Assembly (NCBI RefSeq): GCF_027924565.1
Contig: NZ_AP027041.1
Span: 4,044,748-4,108,747, forward strand
Origin: Lysobacter auxotrophicus
GTDB taxonomy: Bacteria; Pseudomonadota; Gammaproteobacteria; Xanthomonadales; Xanthomonadaceae
DNA: 64,000 nucleotides
Direction: 5' to 3'
The notes under the pieces were generated by a model. The model worked only from the letters and a program-made list of their open reading frames with translations, ran no database searches and was not told where the DNA came from. Shown here piece by piece: positions 8,254 to 23,226 of the stretch. Every line of letters starts with the position of its first letter. The stretch's first letter is position 1. Both the position numbers and the translations under genes were made by a program.

Positions 8254-9651
8254 ATGTTCCGCAAGCCCTCACTCGCAATCACCGCACTGCTCGCACTCGC
8301 CACGCCCGCCCTCGCCTTCGCGCAGGACGCCGCGGCGCCCGTCGCCAACAAGGGCGATGTCGCCTGGCTGCTGGTCTGCGCCGCGCTCGTGATCTTCATG
8401 ACGCTGCCGGGCCTGGCGCTGTTCTATGGCGGCCTGGTGCGCAGCAAGAACGTGTTGTCGGTGCTGATCCAGACGCTGATCGTGTTCTCGCTCGTCGCGG
8501 TGCTTTGGGCGCTGTACGGCTATTCGCTGGCGTTCACGCCGGGCAATGCATTCATCGGCGGCTTCGATCGCGTGTTCGCGAAAGGCCTCGACGCCACCGC
8601 GATGGGCGCGACGTTCACCAAGGGCGTCTACATCCCGGAGCTGGTGTTCTTCGTGTTCCAGGGCGCGTTCGCGTGCATCACCTGCGCGCTGATCATCGGC
8701 GCGTTCGCCGAACGGGTGAAGTTCGCCGGCGTGCTGCTGTTCACCGTGCTGTGGTTCACCTTCGCCTACACACCGATGGCGCACATGGTGTGGTTCTTCC
8801 CCGGCCCGGATGCGTTCACCAGCAACGACGCGGTGCCCGGCGTGCTCGCGCAGTCGGGCTTCCTGTTCGCGCGCGGCGCGCTCGACTTCGCCGGCGGCAC
8901 GGTGGTGCACATCAACGCGGCGGTCGCCGGGCTGGTCGGTTCGTACGTGGTCGGCAAGCGGGTCGGCTACGGGCGCGAAGCGATCAAGCCGCACAACCTC
9001 ACGCAGACGATGGTGGGCGCCTCGATCCTGTGGGTCGGCTGGTTCGGCTTCAACGCCGGCTCCGCGCTGGAAGCCAACGCGGTGGCGGCGCAGGCGTTCG
9101 TCAACACGTTCCTCGCGACGGCGGCCGCGGTGCTCGGCTGGACCGCGGTGGAATGGATCAGCAAGGGCAAGCCGTCGATGCTCGGCGCGGCATCCGGCGC
9201 AGTGGCGGGACTGGTCGCGATCACCCCGGCCGCGGGCTTCGTCGGCCTGTGCGGCGCGATCGTCATCGGCGCGCTTGCCGGCGCGGTGTGCCTGTGGGGC
9301 GTGAATGGCCTGAAGCGTCTGCTCGGTGCGGACGACGCGCTCGACGTGTTCGGCGTGCACGGCGTCGGCGGCATCCTCGGCGCGCTGCTCACCGGCGTGT
9401 TCGCCTCGCCGGCGCTGGGTGGCGCGGGCATCTGGGATTACGTCACCGAAACCGCGCTACCGGAGTACAGCATCGCCTCGCAGGTCTGGATCCAGCTGCA
9501 GGGCGTGCTGCTGACGGTGGTGCTGTCGGGCGTGGTCGCGCTGGTCGCCTTCCTGATCGTGAAGTACACCGTCGGCCTGCGCGTGAGCGAGGAATCCGAA
9601 CGCGAAGGCCTGGACATCACCTCGCACGGCGAATCGGCCTACGAGAACTGA
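8254..9651 (+). CDS. amtB: ammonium transporter AmtB
   Basis: A 465-residue Amt/MEP/Rh channel for ammonium across the inner membrane, gated by the neighbouring P-II protein. The start at 8254 gives a proper signal peptide (MFRKPSLAITALLALATPALAFAQ, cleavage near residue 24). The pore twin histidines are His219 (VVHINAA) and His369 (GVHGVGG), spaced by 150 residues as in E. coli AmtB. About eleven membrane helices follow. The same frame is open from an ATG at 8047 with a better ribosome site (GAGGTAACGCC), which would add 69 residues partly encoded by an inverted repeat pair. The start is therefore uncertain; the identity is not. Confidence 0.93.
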   Translation: MFRKPSLAITALLALATPALAFAQDAAAPVANKGDVAWLLVCAALVIFMTLPGLALFYGGLVRSKNVLSVLIQTLIVFSLVAVLWALYGYSLAFTPGNAFIGGFDRVFAKGLDATAMGATFTKGVYIPELVFFVFQGAFACITCALIIGAFAERVKFAGVLLFTVLWFTFAYTPMAHMVWFFPGPDAFTSNDAVPGVLAQSGFLFARGALDFAGGTVVHINAAVAGLVGSYVVGKRVGYGREAIKPHNLTQTMVGASILWVGWFGFNAGSALEANAVAAQAFVNTFLATAAAVLGWTAVEWISKGKPSMLGAASGAVAGLVAITPAAGFVGLCGAIVIGALAGAVCLWGVNGLKRLLGADDALDVFGVHGVGGILGALLTGVFASPALGGAGIWDYVTETALPEYSIASQVWIQLQGVLLTVVLSGVVALVAFLIVKYTVGLRVSEESEREGLDITSHGESAYEN

Positions 9652-9709
9652 CCTCCAACCACGTTGAGGCAAAGCGGCGTGTACAACCCCTCCCGTGCAC
9701 GCCGCGGCA

Positions 9710-9743
9710 GCGCGCGACGGCTCAAACCGTCGCGCGCTTTTTT
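9710..9743 (+). terminator. rho-independent terminator of the glnK-amtB transcript
   Basis: GCGCGCGACGG (9710-9720), loop CTCAAA, CCGTCGCGCGC (9727-9737), then six T. The stem and the T-run overlap the last codons of the convergent permease gene, whose stop is at 9722-9724. Confidence 0.9.
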
Positions 9744-11101
9744 CCGCGATAACGCCGCGCCAGTTCGCTCGCCAGCGCGATGCCGGCGGTGAGCGCGGCC
9801 ATCGACAGGAACTGCCCGCGCGTCTGGCCGGACGAGACCAGCAGCCCGAAGATCACCACGAGGATCGCCAGGGCGGCGACCGTCAGCCACGGGTAGCCGC
9901 GCATGCGGAACGGCAGCGGCGTGCCGGCGCGTTCGGCGCGTGCGCGCAGGATCAGCTGCGATACGAGCGCGAGCGTCCACACCAGCAGGCACGTGCAGCC
10001 GACGATGTTGAGCAGCACCGGCAGCACGCGGTTCGGGAACCACAGTTCACACACCGTCGCCACGAAACCGAACAGCACGCTCGCGAGCACCGCGAGGACC
10101 GGCACCTGGCGGCGGTTCACGCGTGACAGCCAGCGCGGCGCCTCGCTGCGCTGGGCCAGCGAGAAGATCATGCGCGAGGCGCCATAGAGGTTCGCGTTGA
10201 GCGCCGACAGCAGCGCGATCACGGCGATGAGCGTGATCGCGGTGGACGCGTACGGGATGCGCGCGACTTCCAGCACGGCCGCGAACGGCGAGCGCAGCGC
10301 TTCGCTGGTCCACGGCACGACGGCGATGATCACGCTGATCGAGCCGATGTAGAACACGAGGATGCGCCAGGCGACGGTGCGGATCGCGCGCGCGAGGCTG
10401 CGCGCCGGGTCGGAGGTTTCGGCCGCGGCGACGGCGACGATCTCGGTGCCGCCGAACGCGAACACCACCACCAGCAGCGCCGCGCCGATGCCCGCCCAGC
10501 CCTTCGGCGCGAACCCGCCGTTCGCGGTGAGGTTCGACAGCCCCGGTGAGGGCACGCCCGGCAGCAGGCCGAGCAGCAGCGCGGCGCCGATGGCGATGAA
10601 GATGAGGATCGCGGCGACTTTCATGATCGCGAACCAGAATTCAAACTCACCGAAGTTGCGCACGCCCATCAGGTTGATGGCGGTGAAGAACAGCATGAAC
10701 GCCAGCGACGACAGCGGCACCGGGATCTGCGGCCAGATCGTGGCGAGCAGCCCGCCCGCGCCGACCGATTCGGCGGCGATCACGATCACCACCTGCGCCC
10801 ACCACAGCCAGCCGACCGTCGCGCCGGCGGTCGCGCCCATCGCGTCGCCCGCGTACACCGAGAACGCGCCGCTGGCGGGCTTGGCCGCGGCCATCTCGCC
10901 CAGCGCGTTCATCACGATGATCACCAGCGCGCCGGCGACGAGGTAGGAGATCAGCACCGCCGGACCGGCGGCCTGCACGCCCACGCCGGAACCGAGGAAC
11001 AGGCCGGCGCCGATCGCGCTGCCCAGTCCCATCATGATCAGCTGGCGCGGTTTGAGGGCGTGGTTGAGCTGCGTGGAAACGTGGGCGTCGGACATCGGCA
11101 T
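9722..11101 (-). CDS. APC family amino acid permease
   Basis: A 459-residue permease with about twelve hydrophobic segments. It has the amino acid transporter signature near the N-terminus (LKPRQLIMMGLGSAIGAGLF, with the unwound GxGxGAG-like helix 1) and the later FAFGGTEIVAVAAAETSDP motif typical of the AroP/GabP/ProY branch. It probably imports one or more amino acids or GABA by proton symport; the substrate is not resolved. Two start codons two residues apart (ATG 11101 and ATG 11095) are possible, with no strong ribosome site for either. Its 3' end is embedded in the terminator of amtB. Confidence 0.88.
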   Translation of the reverse strand: MPMSDAHVSTQLNHALKPRQLIMMGLGSAIGAGLFLGSGVGVQAAGPAVLISYLVAGALVIIVMNALGEMAAAKPASGAFSVYAGDAMGATAGATVGWLWWAQVVIVIAAESVGAGGLLATIWPQIPVPLSSLAFMLFFTAINLMGVRNFGEFEFWFAIMKVAAILIFIAIGAALLLGLLPGVPSPGLSNLTANGGFAPKGWAGIGAALLVVVFAFGGTEIVAVAAAETSDPARSLARAIRTVAWRILVFYIGSISVIIAVVPWTSEALRSPFAAVLEVARIPYASTAITLIAVIALLSALNANLYGASRMIFSLAQRSEAPRWLSRVNRRQVPVLAVLASVLFGFVATVCELWFPNRVLPVLLNIVGCTCLLVWTLALVSQLILRARAERAGTPLPFRMRGYPWLTVAALAILVVIFGLLVSSGQTRGQFLSMAALTAGIALASELARRYRGKKRATV

Positions 11102-11218
11102 GCGCGCGGCTTCGAGGGGCGACACCTTACAGGCCGCGGGCTGGCGAGAGGAGTGACATGCGACGGGCCGCAGCGTCCTACACGCGCGCGTTCCCCCGCC
11201 GCGGCTACCGTGGCCCCC

Positions 11219-11458
11219 ATGGACACGCGTACCCAGACCCTGCCGCCGGGCTGGCGGATCGAAGCCACCGGCCCGTTTCCGGGCAGCCGCGCCTGCGTGT
11301 TGAGGCTGACCCACGCCGACGGCCTGGAAGCGGTGTGGGAGATCGAACACGGCTCGACGCAGTGCGAGGCCGTGAAGCAGCTGGCCGCCGCGATGGCGCT
11401 GACCGGCGAGAGCTATCGCCCGGAAGACGAAGGGTCGCCGCCGCTGCTGTCGACCTGA
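11219..11458 (+). CDS. small conserved-looking hypothetical protein
   Basis: A 79-residue acidic soluble protein, not recognised. It has no signal peptide or membrane segment. Its pattern (LPPGWRIEATGP, then RLTHADGLEAVWEIEHGS) could be a small beta-rich fold. The start ATG at 11219 lies 10 nt after a TACCGT -10-like element, with no ribosome site, which would fit a leaderless mRNA. It is divergent from the permease. Codon use is GC-rich like its neighbours, supporting a real gene, but the function is unknown. Confidence 0.55.
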   Translation: MDTRTQTLPPGWRIEATGPFPGSRACVLRLTHADGLEAVWEIEHGSTQCEAVKQLAAAMALTGESYRPEDEGSPPLLST

Positions 11459-11710
11459 TGCGGCGCGAGCGACTTGGCCCCGGCGCCGGTTTGGGCAGCC
11501 GACCGAATGTTCGGAGGGGAAGTTCCGAGGGGAAGAGGGTCGGCCTCGGCGCCGGGGCCCGTTCAGTTTTACCGGGAGGCAACCTGAGCCGCAGTCAGGA
11601 AGTTCGGAAGCCGTGTCGGAGGAACCCTTACACGCGCGCGGGCTGACGTGGCCCCCGAATCGGGCGATCCGGCGATACCTCGCCTCCGGGCGTGCTTCTA
11701 GAGTGGCGCC

Positions 11711-12751
11711 ATGACCACGCTCACCGACCGCTTCGGCATGAACCTTCCTGTGATCCAGGCGCCCATGGCCGGGGTGCAGGGCGTCGCGCTCGCGCTGGCG
11801 GTCGCGCGGGCCGGCGGGCTCGGCTCGCTGCCGGCGGCGACGCTGATGCCGGAGGCGCTGCGGCGCGATCTGGCCGCGATACGCGAAGCCGGTGCCGGCC
11901 CGGTCAACGTGAACTTCTTCTGCCACGCGCCGCCGGTGGCCGATGGCGGGCGCGAGGCCGCATGGCGCGAGCGCTTGGCGCCGTATTACGCGGAGTTCGG
12001 CCTCGACCCGGACGCCTTGGTCGCCGCCCCGGCGCGCACGCCCTTCAACCACGCGCTGGCCGACGTGCTGGCCGAACTGCCGCCGGCGGTCGTCAGCTTC
12101 CACTTCGGCCTGCCTTCGCCCGACCTGCTCGAACGCGTGCGTGCCACGGGCGCGAAGTTGCTGTCGTCCGCGACCACCGTGGACGAAGCGCGATGGCTCG
12201 AGGCGCGGGGCGTGGACGCGATCATCGCCCAGGGGCTGGAAGCGGGCGGGCATCGGGGGCACTTCCTGTCCGACGACCTCGATGCGCAGGCGGGCACGTT
12301 CGCGCTGCTGCCGCAGATCGTGCATGCGGTGCGCGTGCCGGTCATCGCGGCGGGCGGGATCGCCGATGCGTCCGGCGTCGCCGCGGCGCGCGCCCTGGGC
12401 GCGGCCGGCGTGCAGGTCGGCACCGCGTTCCTGCTGTGCCCGGAAGCGACGACCAGCGCGGTGCATCGACAGGCACTGACGGCGGAGGCGGGCGGCTCGA
12501 CGGCGCTCACCAACCTCTTCACCGGTCGACCCGCACGCGGCATCCCCAACCGGCTCATGCGCGAACTCGGCGCGTTGCGCGACGACATCCCCGCCTTCCC
12601 GCTCGCGGCCGGCGCCGTCACGCCATTGCGCGCCAAGGCCGAAGCGGCCGGACGCGGCGACTTCTCCCCGCTGTGGGCCGGACAGAACACCACCGGCTGC
12701 CGCGCCGTCCCGGCGGCGGAGGTCGCGCGCGAGCTGGCCCGGGGGTGGTGA
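11711..12751 (+). CDS. nitronate monooxygenase (NMO/2-nitropropane dioxygenase family)
   Basis: A 346-residue FMN-dependent TIM-barrel enzyme that oxidises alkyl nitronates such as propionate-3-nitronate. Seen: the N-terminal MNLPVIQAPMAG loop, the GPVNVNFFCH strand, the conserved GLEAGGHRGHF segment carrying the catalytic His, the phosphate-binding AAGGIADASGVAAA and the GTAFLLCPEA strand. Length is in the family range. The start ATG is preceded by CTAGAGTGGCGCC without a clear ribosome site, so the message may be leaderless. It stands alone; its metabolic role is probably detoxification. Confidence 0.9.
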   Translation: MTTLTDRFGMNLPVIQAPMAGVQGVALALAVARAGGLGSLPAATLMPEALRRDLAAIREAGAGPVNVNFFCHAPPVADGGREAAWRERLAPYYAEFGLDPDALVAAPARTPFNHALADVLAELPPAVVSFHFGLPSPDLLERVRATGAKLLSSATTVDEARWLEARGVDAIIAQGLEAGGHRGHFLSDDLDAQAGTFALLPQIVHAVRVPVIAAGGIADASGVAAARALGAAGVQVGTAFLLCPEATTSAVHRQALTAEAGGSTALTNLFTGRPARGIPNRLMRELGALRDDIPAFPLAAGAVTPLRAKAEAAGRGDFSPLWAGQNTTGCRAVPAAEVARELARGW

Positions 12752-12787
12752 GCGGCGTTGCGTCGCTGCGGCATGTCGCCGCCCCTG

Positions 12788-12813
12788 TTGCCCGGGTGAG
12801 CGAAGCGCATCGG
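12788..12813 (+). repeat. degenerate single copy of GTAGCCCGGG-type repeat
   Basis: TGTTGCCCGGGTGAGCGAAG followed by CGCATC resembles one arm of the repeat at 2966. No inverted partner is seen nearby. Confidence 0.5.
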
Positions 12814-12921
12814 CGATCTTTGCCCGCGACGTCCACCGGATTCGCCGCGCCCCATCGCCCCTCACGCCCCATCGCGCACGCCGTCGGCAGAATGCAGGCC
12901 ACTCCGACGACACGTCGCTGC

Positions 12922-13680
12922 ATGACCTCGATCAACGTCCTGACCGTCAACATGCACATGGGATTCAGCCTGCTCAACCGCAGGTTCGTGCTGCCCGAAT
13001 TGCGCGAGGCGATCCGCGGCGTGTCGGCGGACATGGTGTTCCTGCAGGAAGTGCTCGGCGAGCATGCACACCACGCGCGACGGCACGCGGACTGGCCCGC
13101 CGGGCCGCAATACGAATTCCTCGCCGACTCGCTCTGGTCGCAGTTCGCCTATGGGCGCAACGCGGTGTATCCGCATGGCCACCACGGCAACGCGCTGCTG
13201 TCGAAGTTCCCGATCGCCTCGCACGAGAACCGCGACGTCTCGGTGCGGGGCCACGAACAGCGCGGCCTGCTGCACGCCGTCGTGCGCGTGCCCGGCACCC
13301 GCGGCGACGGGCACGAGGTCGACGTGCACACGATCTGCGTGCACCTGGGGCTTCGCGAATCGCACCGCCAGCGGCAGATCGCCCTGTTGTGCGGCGTGGT
13401 GTCCGAGCAGATCCCGCGCGACGCACCGCTGATCGTCGCCGGCGACTTCAACGACTGGCGCACGCGCGGGCACCGTCTCCTGCGTCGCTGCGGGCTGGTG
13501 GAAGCCTTCGAGCACCTGCGCGGCCGCGTCGCGCGCACCTTCCCGTCGCGCTGGCCGACGCTGCCGGTCGATCGCATCTACGTGCGCCACGCACGCGTGA
13601 TCGAAGCGCGCGTGCTCTCGTCGCGCCCGTGGTCGCACCTGTCCGACCACGTGCCGCTGCTGGCGAGGATCGGACTGTGA
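12922..13680 (+). CDS. endonuclease/exonuclease/phosphatase family protein (YbhP-like)
   Basis: A 252-residue cytoplasmic protein of the EEP superfamily. Motifs in order: NVLTVNMHMGF with the metal/phosphate Asn near residue 10, FLQEVLGEH with the metal-binding Glu (about 39), HLGLRESHRQRQ, the catalytic GDFNDW (about 175) and the terminal SDHVPLLARI with the catalytic His. It is the first gene of a three-gene operon with 4-bp overlaps whose order matches E. coli ybhP-clsB-ybhN. Its exact substrate is unknown; the neighbours suggest a link to phospholipid metabolism. Confidence 0.87.
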   Translation: MTSINVLTVNMHMGFSLLNRRFVLPELREAIRGVSADMVFLQEVLGEHAHHARRHADWPAGPQYEFLADSLWSQFAYGRNAVYPHGHHGNALLSKFPIASHENRDVSVRGHEQRGLLHAVVRVPGTRGDGHEVDVHTICVHLGLRESHRQRQIALLCGVVSEQIPRDAPLIVAGDFNDWRTRGHRLLRRCGLVEAFEHLRGRVARTFPSRWPTLPVDRIYVRHARVIEARVLSSRPWSHLSDHVPLLARIGL

Positions 13681-14894
13681 GGCTCACGCGCCAGATCGAC
13701 ACCTGCTGGCGGCACGGCCACCACGTGCGCCTGCTGGAGAACGGCGAGGCGTACTTCGCGCGCGTGTTCGAGGCCATCGACGCCGCGCAGCGCGAGGTAT
13801 TGCTGGAAACCTTCATCTGGTTCGAGGACAAGGTCGGCAACGCACTGAAGGACCGCCTCGTCGCCGCCGCGCAGCGCGGGGTGCGCGTTCATTTCCTGGT
13901 GGACGCGTTCGGCTCGCCCGACCTCTCGGACGAATTCCTGCAGGAGCTCACCACCGCGGGCGTGCAGCTGCGCATGTTCGACCAGCAACCCACGCTGCTC
14001 GGCATCCGGCTCAACGTGTTCAGGCGCATGCACCGCAAGCTGGTGGCGATCGACGAGTCCATCGCCTTCGTCGGCGGCATCAACTATTCGGCCGACCACC
14101 TGGCCGATTTCGGCCCGACCGCCAAGCAGGACTACGCGGTGGAAGTGCGCGGCCCGGTGGTCGAGGACATCGTGTCATTCCTGCGACGGGCGATGGCGAC
14201 GCGCGGCACGGGCGAGCGCTGGGAGCCGGTACGCACCGGCGAGGAGGCGCGCGGCGACGGCCCGGCCGACGTCTGCTTCCTGCCGCGCGACAACGGGCGG
14301 CGTTCGCGCGCGATCGAGCACGCGTACCGGCAGGCGTTCCGCGACGCGAAGCGCGAGATCGTGATCGCCAACGCCTACTTCTTCCCTGGTTACGGTTTCC
14401 TGCGCGACCTGCGCGCGGCGGCGCGGCGCGGGGTGAAGGTGCAGCTGATCTTCCAGGGCGAACCGGACACGCCGATGGCGCTCATCGCCGCGCGCTGGCT
14501 GTATCGCTATCTGGTCGACGCCGGCGTGCACATCTTCGAGTACTGCGAGCGGCCGTTCCACGGCAAGGTCGCGGTGATCGACGGGGAGTGGAGCACGGTG
14601 GGTTCGAGCAACCTGGATCCCCTGAGCCTGTCGCTGAACCTGGAGGCGAACGTGTTCATCCGCGATGCCGGCTTCGCGCGCGAGCTGCGCGGACGGCTGG
14701 GCGTGCTGATCGACGACCACTGCAAGGCGGTGGAACCCGACAGCGTGCCGCGCGGCCGCTTCTGGCAACCGCTGACGCGCCCGCTGCTGTTCCATGTGCT
14801 GCGCAATTTCCCGGCGTGGGCCGGCTGGCTGCCGGCGCACAAGCCGAAGACCGCGCTGGTGCAACCGCCGGACGATGCGGACGTGACCTCGTGA
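13677..14894 (+). CDS. clsB: cardiolipin synthase ClsB-type phospholipase D family protein
   Basis: A 405-residue protein with two HKD motifs: HRKLVAIDESIAFVGG from His119 and HGKVAVIDGEWSTVGSSN from His295. Each supplies one half of the phospholipase D active site. The length and lack of N-terminal membrane helices match ClsB rather than ClsA. ClsB makes cardiolipin from phosphatidylglycerol and can form phosphatidylglycerol from phosphatidylethanolamine. It starts with GTG overlapping the previous stop (GTGA), and its own stop overlaps the next gene in the same way, so translation is probably coupled. Confidence 0.9.
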   Translation: MRLTRQIDTCWRHGHHVRLLENGEAYFARVFEAIDAAQREVLLETFIWFEDKVGNALKDRLVAAAQRGVRVHFLVDAFGSPDLSDEFLQELTTAGVQLRMFDQQPTLLGIRLNVFRRMHRKLVAIDESIAFVGGINYSADHLADFGPTAKQDYAVEVRGPVVEDIVSFLRRAMATRGTGERWEPVRTGEEARGDGPADVCFLPRDNGRRSRAIEHAYRQAFRDAKREIVIANAYFFPGYGFLRDLRAAARRGVKVQLIFQGEPDTPMALIAARWLYRYLVDAGVHIFEYCERPFHGKVAVIDGEWSTVGSSNLDPLSLSLNLEANVFIRDAGFARELRGRLGVLIDDHCKAVEPDSVPRGRFWQPLTRPLLFHVLRNFPAWAGWLPAHKPKTALVQPPDDADVTS

Positions 14895-15877
14895 CCGCCG
14901 CCCGCCAGCGCTGGCGTCGCATCCGGCGCATCGCCTTCTATGTCTTCCTGGCGCTGGTGGCATTCCTGCTGGTGCGTTATGCGCGGTCGGTGGACTGGGC
15001 GGAGGTCGGCAAGACGCTCGCCGGCTACGGGCCGGGCACGCTGGCGATGGCGGTCGGCATCACCCTCGCCAGTTACCTGCTGTATTCCGCCTACGACCTC
15101 GCCGGACGACGCTACGCGCGACACACGTTGCCGGCACCGCGGGTGATGGGCATCGCGATGGTCGCCTACGCCTTCAGCCTCAACGTCGGCGCGCTGTTCG
15201 GCGGGGCGGGCTTCCGCTATCGGCTGTATGCGCACGCCGGGCTGGGGCTGGGGACGATCAGCCGCGTCGTCGCGTTCGCCATCGGCACCAACTGGATGGG
15301 CTACCTGCTGCTCGCCGGCGCGCTGTTCGCCTCCGGCCGCGTGACGCCGCCACCGAGCTGGCCGGTCACCGGCGAACGGTTGCCGTGGGTGGGCGCGGCG
15401 ATGCTGGTTGCCGTGGTCGTGTACCTCATCGCCTGCCACGTCACGCACGGGCGCGTGTTCCATGTGCGCGGCCACCATTTCCGCCTGCCGTCGCTGCCGC
15501 TGGCGCTGGTGCAGCTCGGCCTCGCCTCGACCAACTGGGCGCTGATGGCCGGCCTGCTGTTCGTGCTGATGCCCAAGGGCGTCGCCTACGCGGACGTGCT
15601 CGGGCCGCTGCTGGTGGCGGCGGTCGCGTCGGCCATCGCGCACATCCCGGCGGGCATCGGCGTGCTGGAAGCGGTGTTCATCGCGCTGCTGGGCCACCAG
15701 GTGCCGCAGCCGCAGATGCTGGCCGCGTTGCTGGCGTATCGCGCCTGCTATTACCTGGGCCCGCTGCTGGTCGCGATCGCCGGTTATGCGGCGCTCGAAT
15801 CCCGTCGCCGGGCCCACCCGCCCTCCGCCGACGAGGCCGCGAGAGCGCCCGACCCACCCCGGGAACACGCCAACTGA
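14891..15877 (+). CDS. YbhN-like polytopic membrane protein (lysylphosphatidylglycerol synthase TM family)
   Basis: A 328-residue inner membrane protein with about eight hydrophobic segments. It resembles the flippase-like transmembrane domain of MprF and the YbhN family. Characteristic segments are YSAYDLAGRRYARHTLP, LNVGALFGGAGFRYRLYAHAGL (central part FGGAGFRYRL) and IPAGIGVLEAVFIALLG. It starts with GTG in the GTGA overlap with clsB. The operon order suggests a role in moving or handling anionic phospholipids, which is inference. A hydrophilic tail of about 25 residues closes the protein. Confidence 0.85.
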   Translation: MTAARQRWRRIRRIAFYVFLALVAFLLVRYARSVDWAEVGKTLAGYGPGTLAMAVGITLASYLLYSAYDLAGRRYARHTLPAPRVMGIAMVAYAFSLNVGALFGGAGFRYRLYAHAGLGLGTISRVVAFAIGTNWMGYLLLAGALFASGRVTPPPSWPVTGERLPWVGAAMLVAVVVYLIACHVTHGRVFHVRGHHFRLPSLPLALVQLGLASTNWALMAGLLFVLMPKGVAYADVLGPLLVAAVASAIAHIPAGIGVLEAVFIALLGHQVPQPQMLAALLAYRACYYLGPLLVAIAGYAALESRRRAHPPSADEAARAPDPPREHAN

Positions 15878-15952
15878 CGTGAACGTTCCGTCATCGCCGC
15901 TGCGCTAAGCTCGCGTGATTTTCCGTAAGCCGCAGTGCATGGGGGATGTAGG

Positions 15953-21498
<5,546 letters not shown>

Positions 21499-21514
<16 letters not shown>

Positions 21515-23226
21515 ACGACACCGGCGCGGCGACGGTCGCCGCGCCGGTCAAGATCCTGCTGGTCGACGACCAGCCCGGGCGTCTGTTGACGTATCGCACC
21601 ATCCTGGAGCCGCTGGGCGAAGAGCTGGTGGATGCGCGCTCGGGCATGGAAGCGCTCAAGCTGCTGATGGAGGACGAGTACGCGGTCATCCTGCTCGACG
21701 TGAACATGCCGGTGATGGACGGCTTCGAGACGGCGACGCTGATCCACCAGCATCCGCGTTTCGAGAACACGCCGATCATCTTCGTCACCGCGGTGAACCT
21801 GTCCGACCTCGACCGCCTGCGCGGCTACAAGCTCGGTGCGGTCGATTACGTCATGGTGCCGGTGATCCCGGAGATCATGCGCACCAAGGTGTCGGTGCTC
21901 GCCGAGCTGTATCGCAAGCGGCGCGAGCTGCAGGCGCTCAACGCGAGCCTGGCGACGGCGCATCGCGAACTCCAGGTGGAAAAGGCGCGCGAACTCGAAC
22001 GCCTCAACGCCTCGCTGCGCGCCGCCAACGCCGAGCTGGAACTGCGCAACCGCGAGCTGCTGGCCGAAAACAAGGAACGCACGCGCGCCGAGCGGCGGCT
22101 TCGCGAAGCCGACCAGCGCAAGGACGAGTTCCTCGCTACCCTCGCGCACGAACTGCGCAACCCGCTGGCGCCGCTGCAGAACGCGCTCGCCGTGCGTCGC
22201 CTGCGCGAACCCGACGACCACGATCCGCTGCTGGCGATGATGGAGCGCCAGCTGTCGCTGCTGGTGCGCATGATCGAGGACCTGCTCGACATCGCGCGCA
22301 TCACGCGCGGCAAGCTCACGCTGCGTCGCGCGTCGACGATCCTGCAGGACGTCATCGCCGCCGCCGTCGACACCGCGCGACCGCTGATCGAGGAAGGCGG
22401 CCACACGCTGGAACTCAACCTGCCCGAATCGCCCGTCCCGCTGGACGCCGACCACGCGCGCCTGGCGCAGGTGTTCGCCAACCTGCTCAACAACGCGGCG
22501 AAGTATTCCGACGCGAAGGGCCGGATCGAACTCGGCGCCGCGCTGGAAGGCGACGAAGTGCAGGTGTGGATCAGCGATTCCGGCATCGGCCTGACGCCGG
22601 AACAGATGGACACGGTGTTCGAGATGTTCCACCAGGTCGACACGACGGTGGAGCGTTCGCGCGGCGGGCTCGGCATCGGCCTGACGCTGGTGCAGCGCCT
22701 GACCGAGATGCACGGCGGCCGCGTGGAGGTGCAAAGCGATGGCCCCGGGCTTGGCGCGACCTTCCGCGTGCGCCTGCCGCATTCGGGCACCGTCGAGGCG
22801 GTGGCGCCGAGCGCCGCGCCCGTGCGCAACGCCGCCAACGAAAAGCGCCGCGTGCTGATCGTCGACGACAACCACGACGCCGCCGACACGCTGGCGATGA
22901 TGGTGCGCCTGCTCGGCCACGACACGCGCGCCGTGTACGACCCGCTGACGGTCGAGGGCGAGGTGTCGGCATTCGGCCCGGAAATCGTCTTCCTCGACGT
23001 CGGCATGCCCGGGCGCAGCGGCTACGACGTCGCACGCGCGCTGCGCGACATGCATGGCAGCGCGCTGGTGATCGTCGCGGTCACCGGCTGGGGCCAGCCC
23101 GAGGACCGCCAGCGCACCACGCAGGCGGGCTTCGACCACCACCTGGTGAAGCCGCCGGACATCCAGGCCATCACCGACATCTGCAGCAAGGGATTGCGCC
23201 CGCTCGCGGAGGGTTCGCCGCAATGA
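21499..23226 (+). CDS. hybrid histidine kinase with N- and C-terminal receiver domains
   Basis: A 575-residue soluble protein. Order: receiver (about 17-135, Asp67 in LLDVNMPVMDG), coiled coil (about 140-205), HisKA with His217 (TLAHELRNPLAP), HATPase (NLLNNAAKYSDAKG; SDSGIGL; GGLGIGL) and a second receiver (about 450-565, Asp500 in FLDVGMPGRSG). A receiver before the kinase suggests it is controlled by phosphotransfer from another kinase, plausibly the upstream poly-HAMP protein. It overlaps that gene by 16 bp, with ribosome site GGAG within the overlap, so the two should be co-translated. No DNA-binding or enzymatic output domain is seen. Confidence 0.93.
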
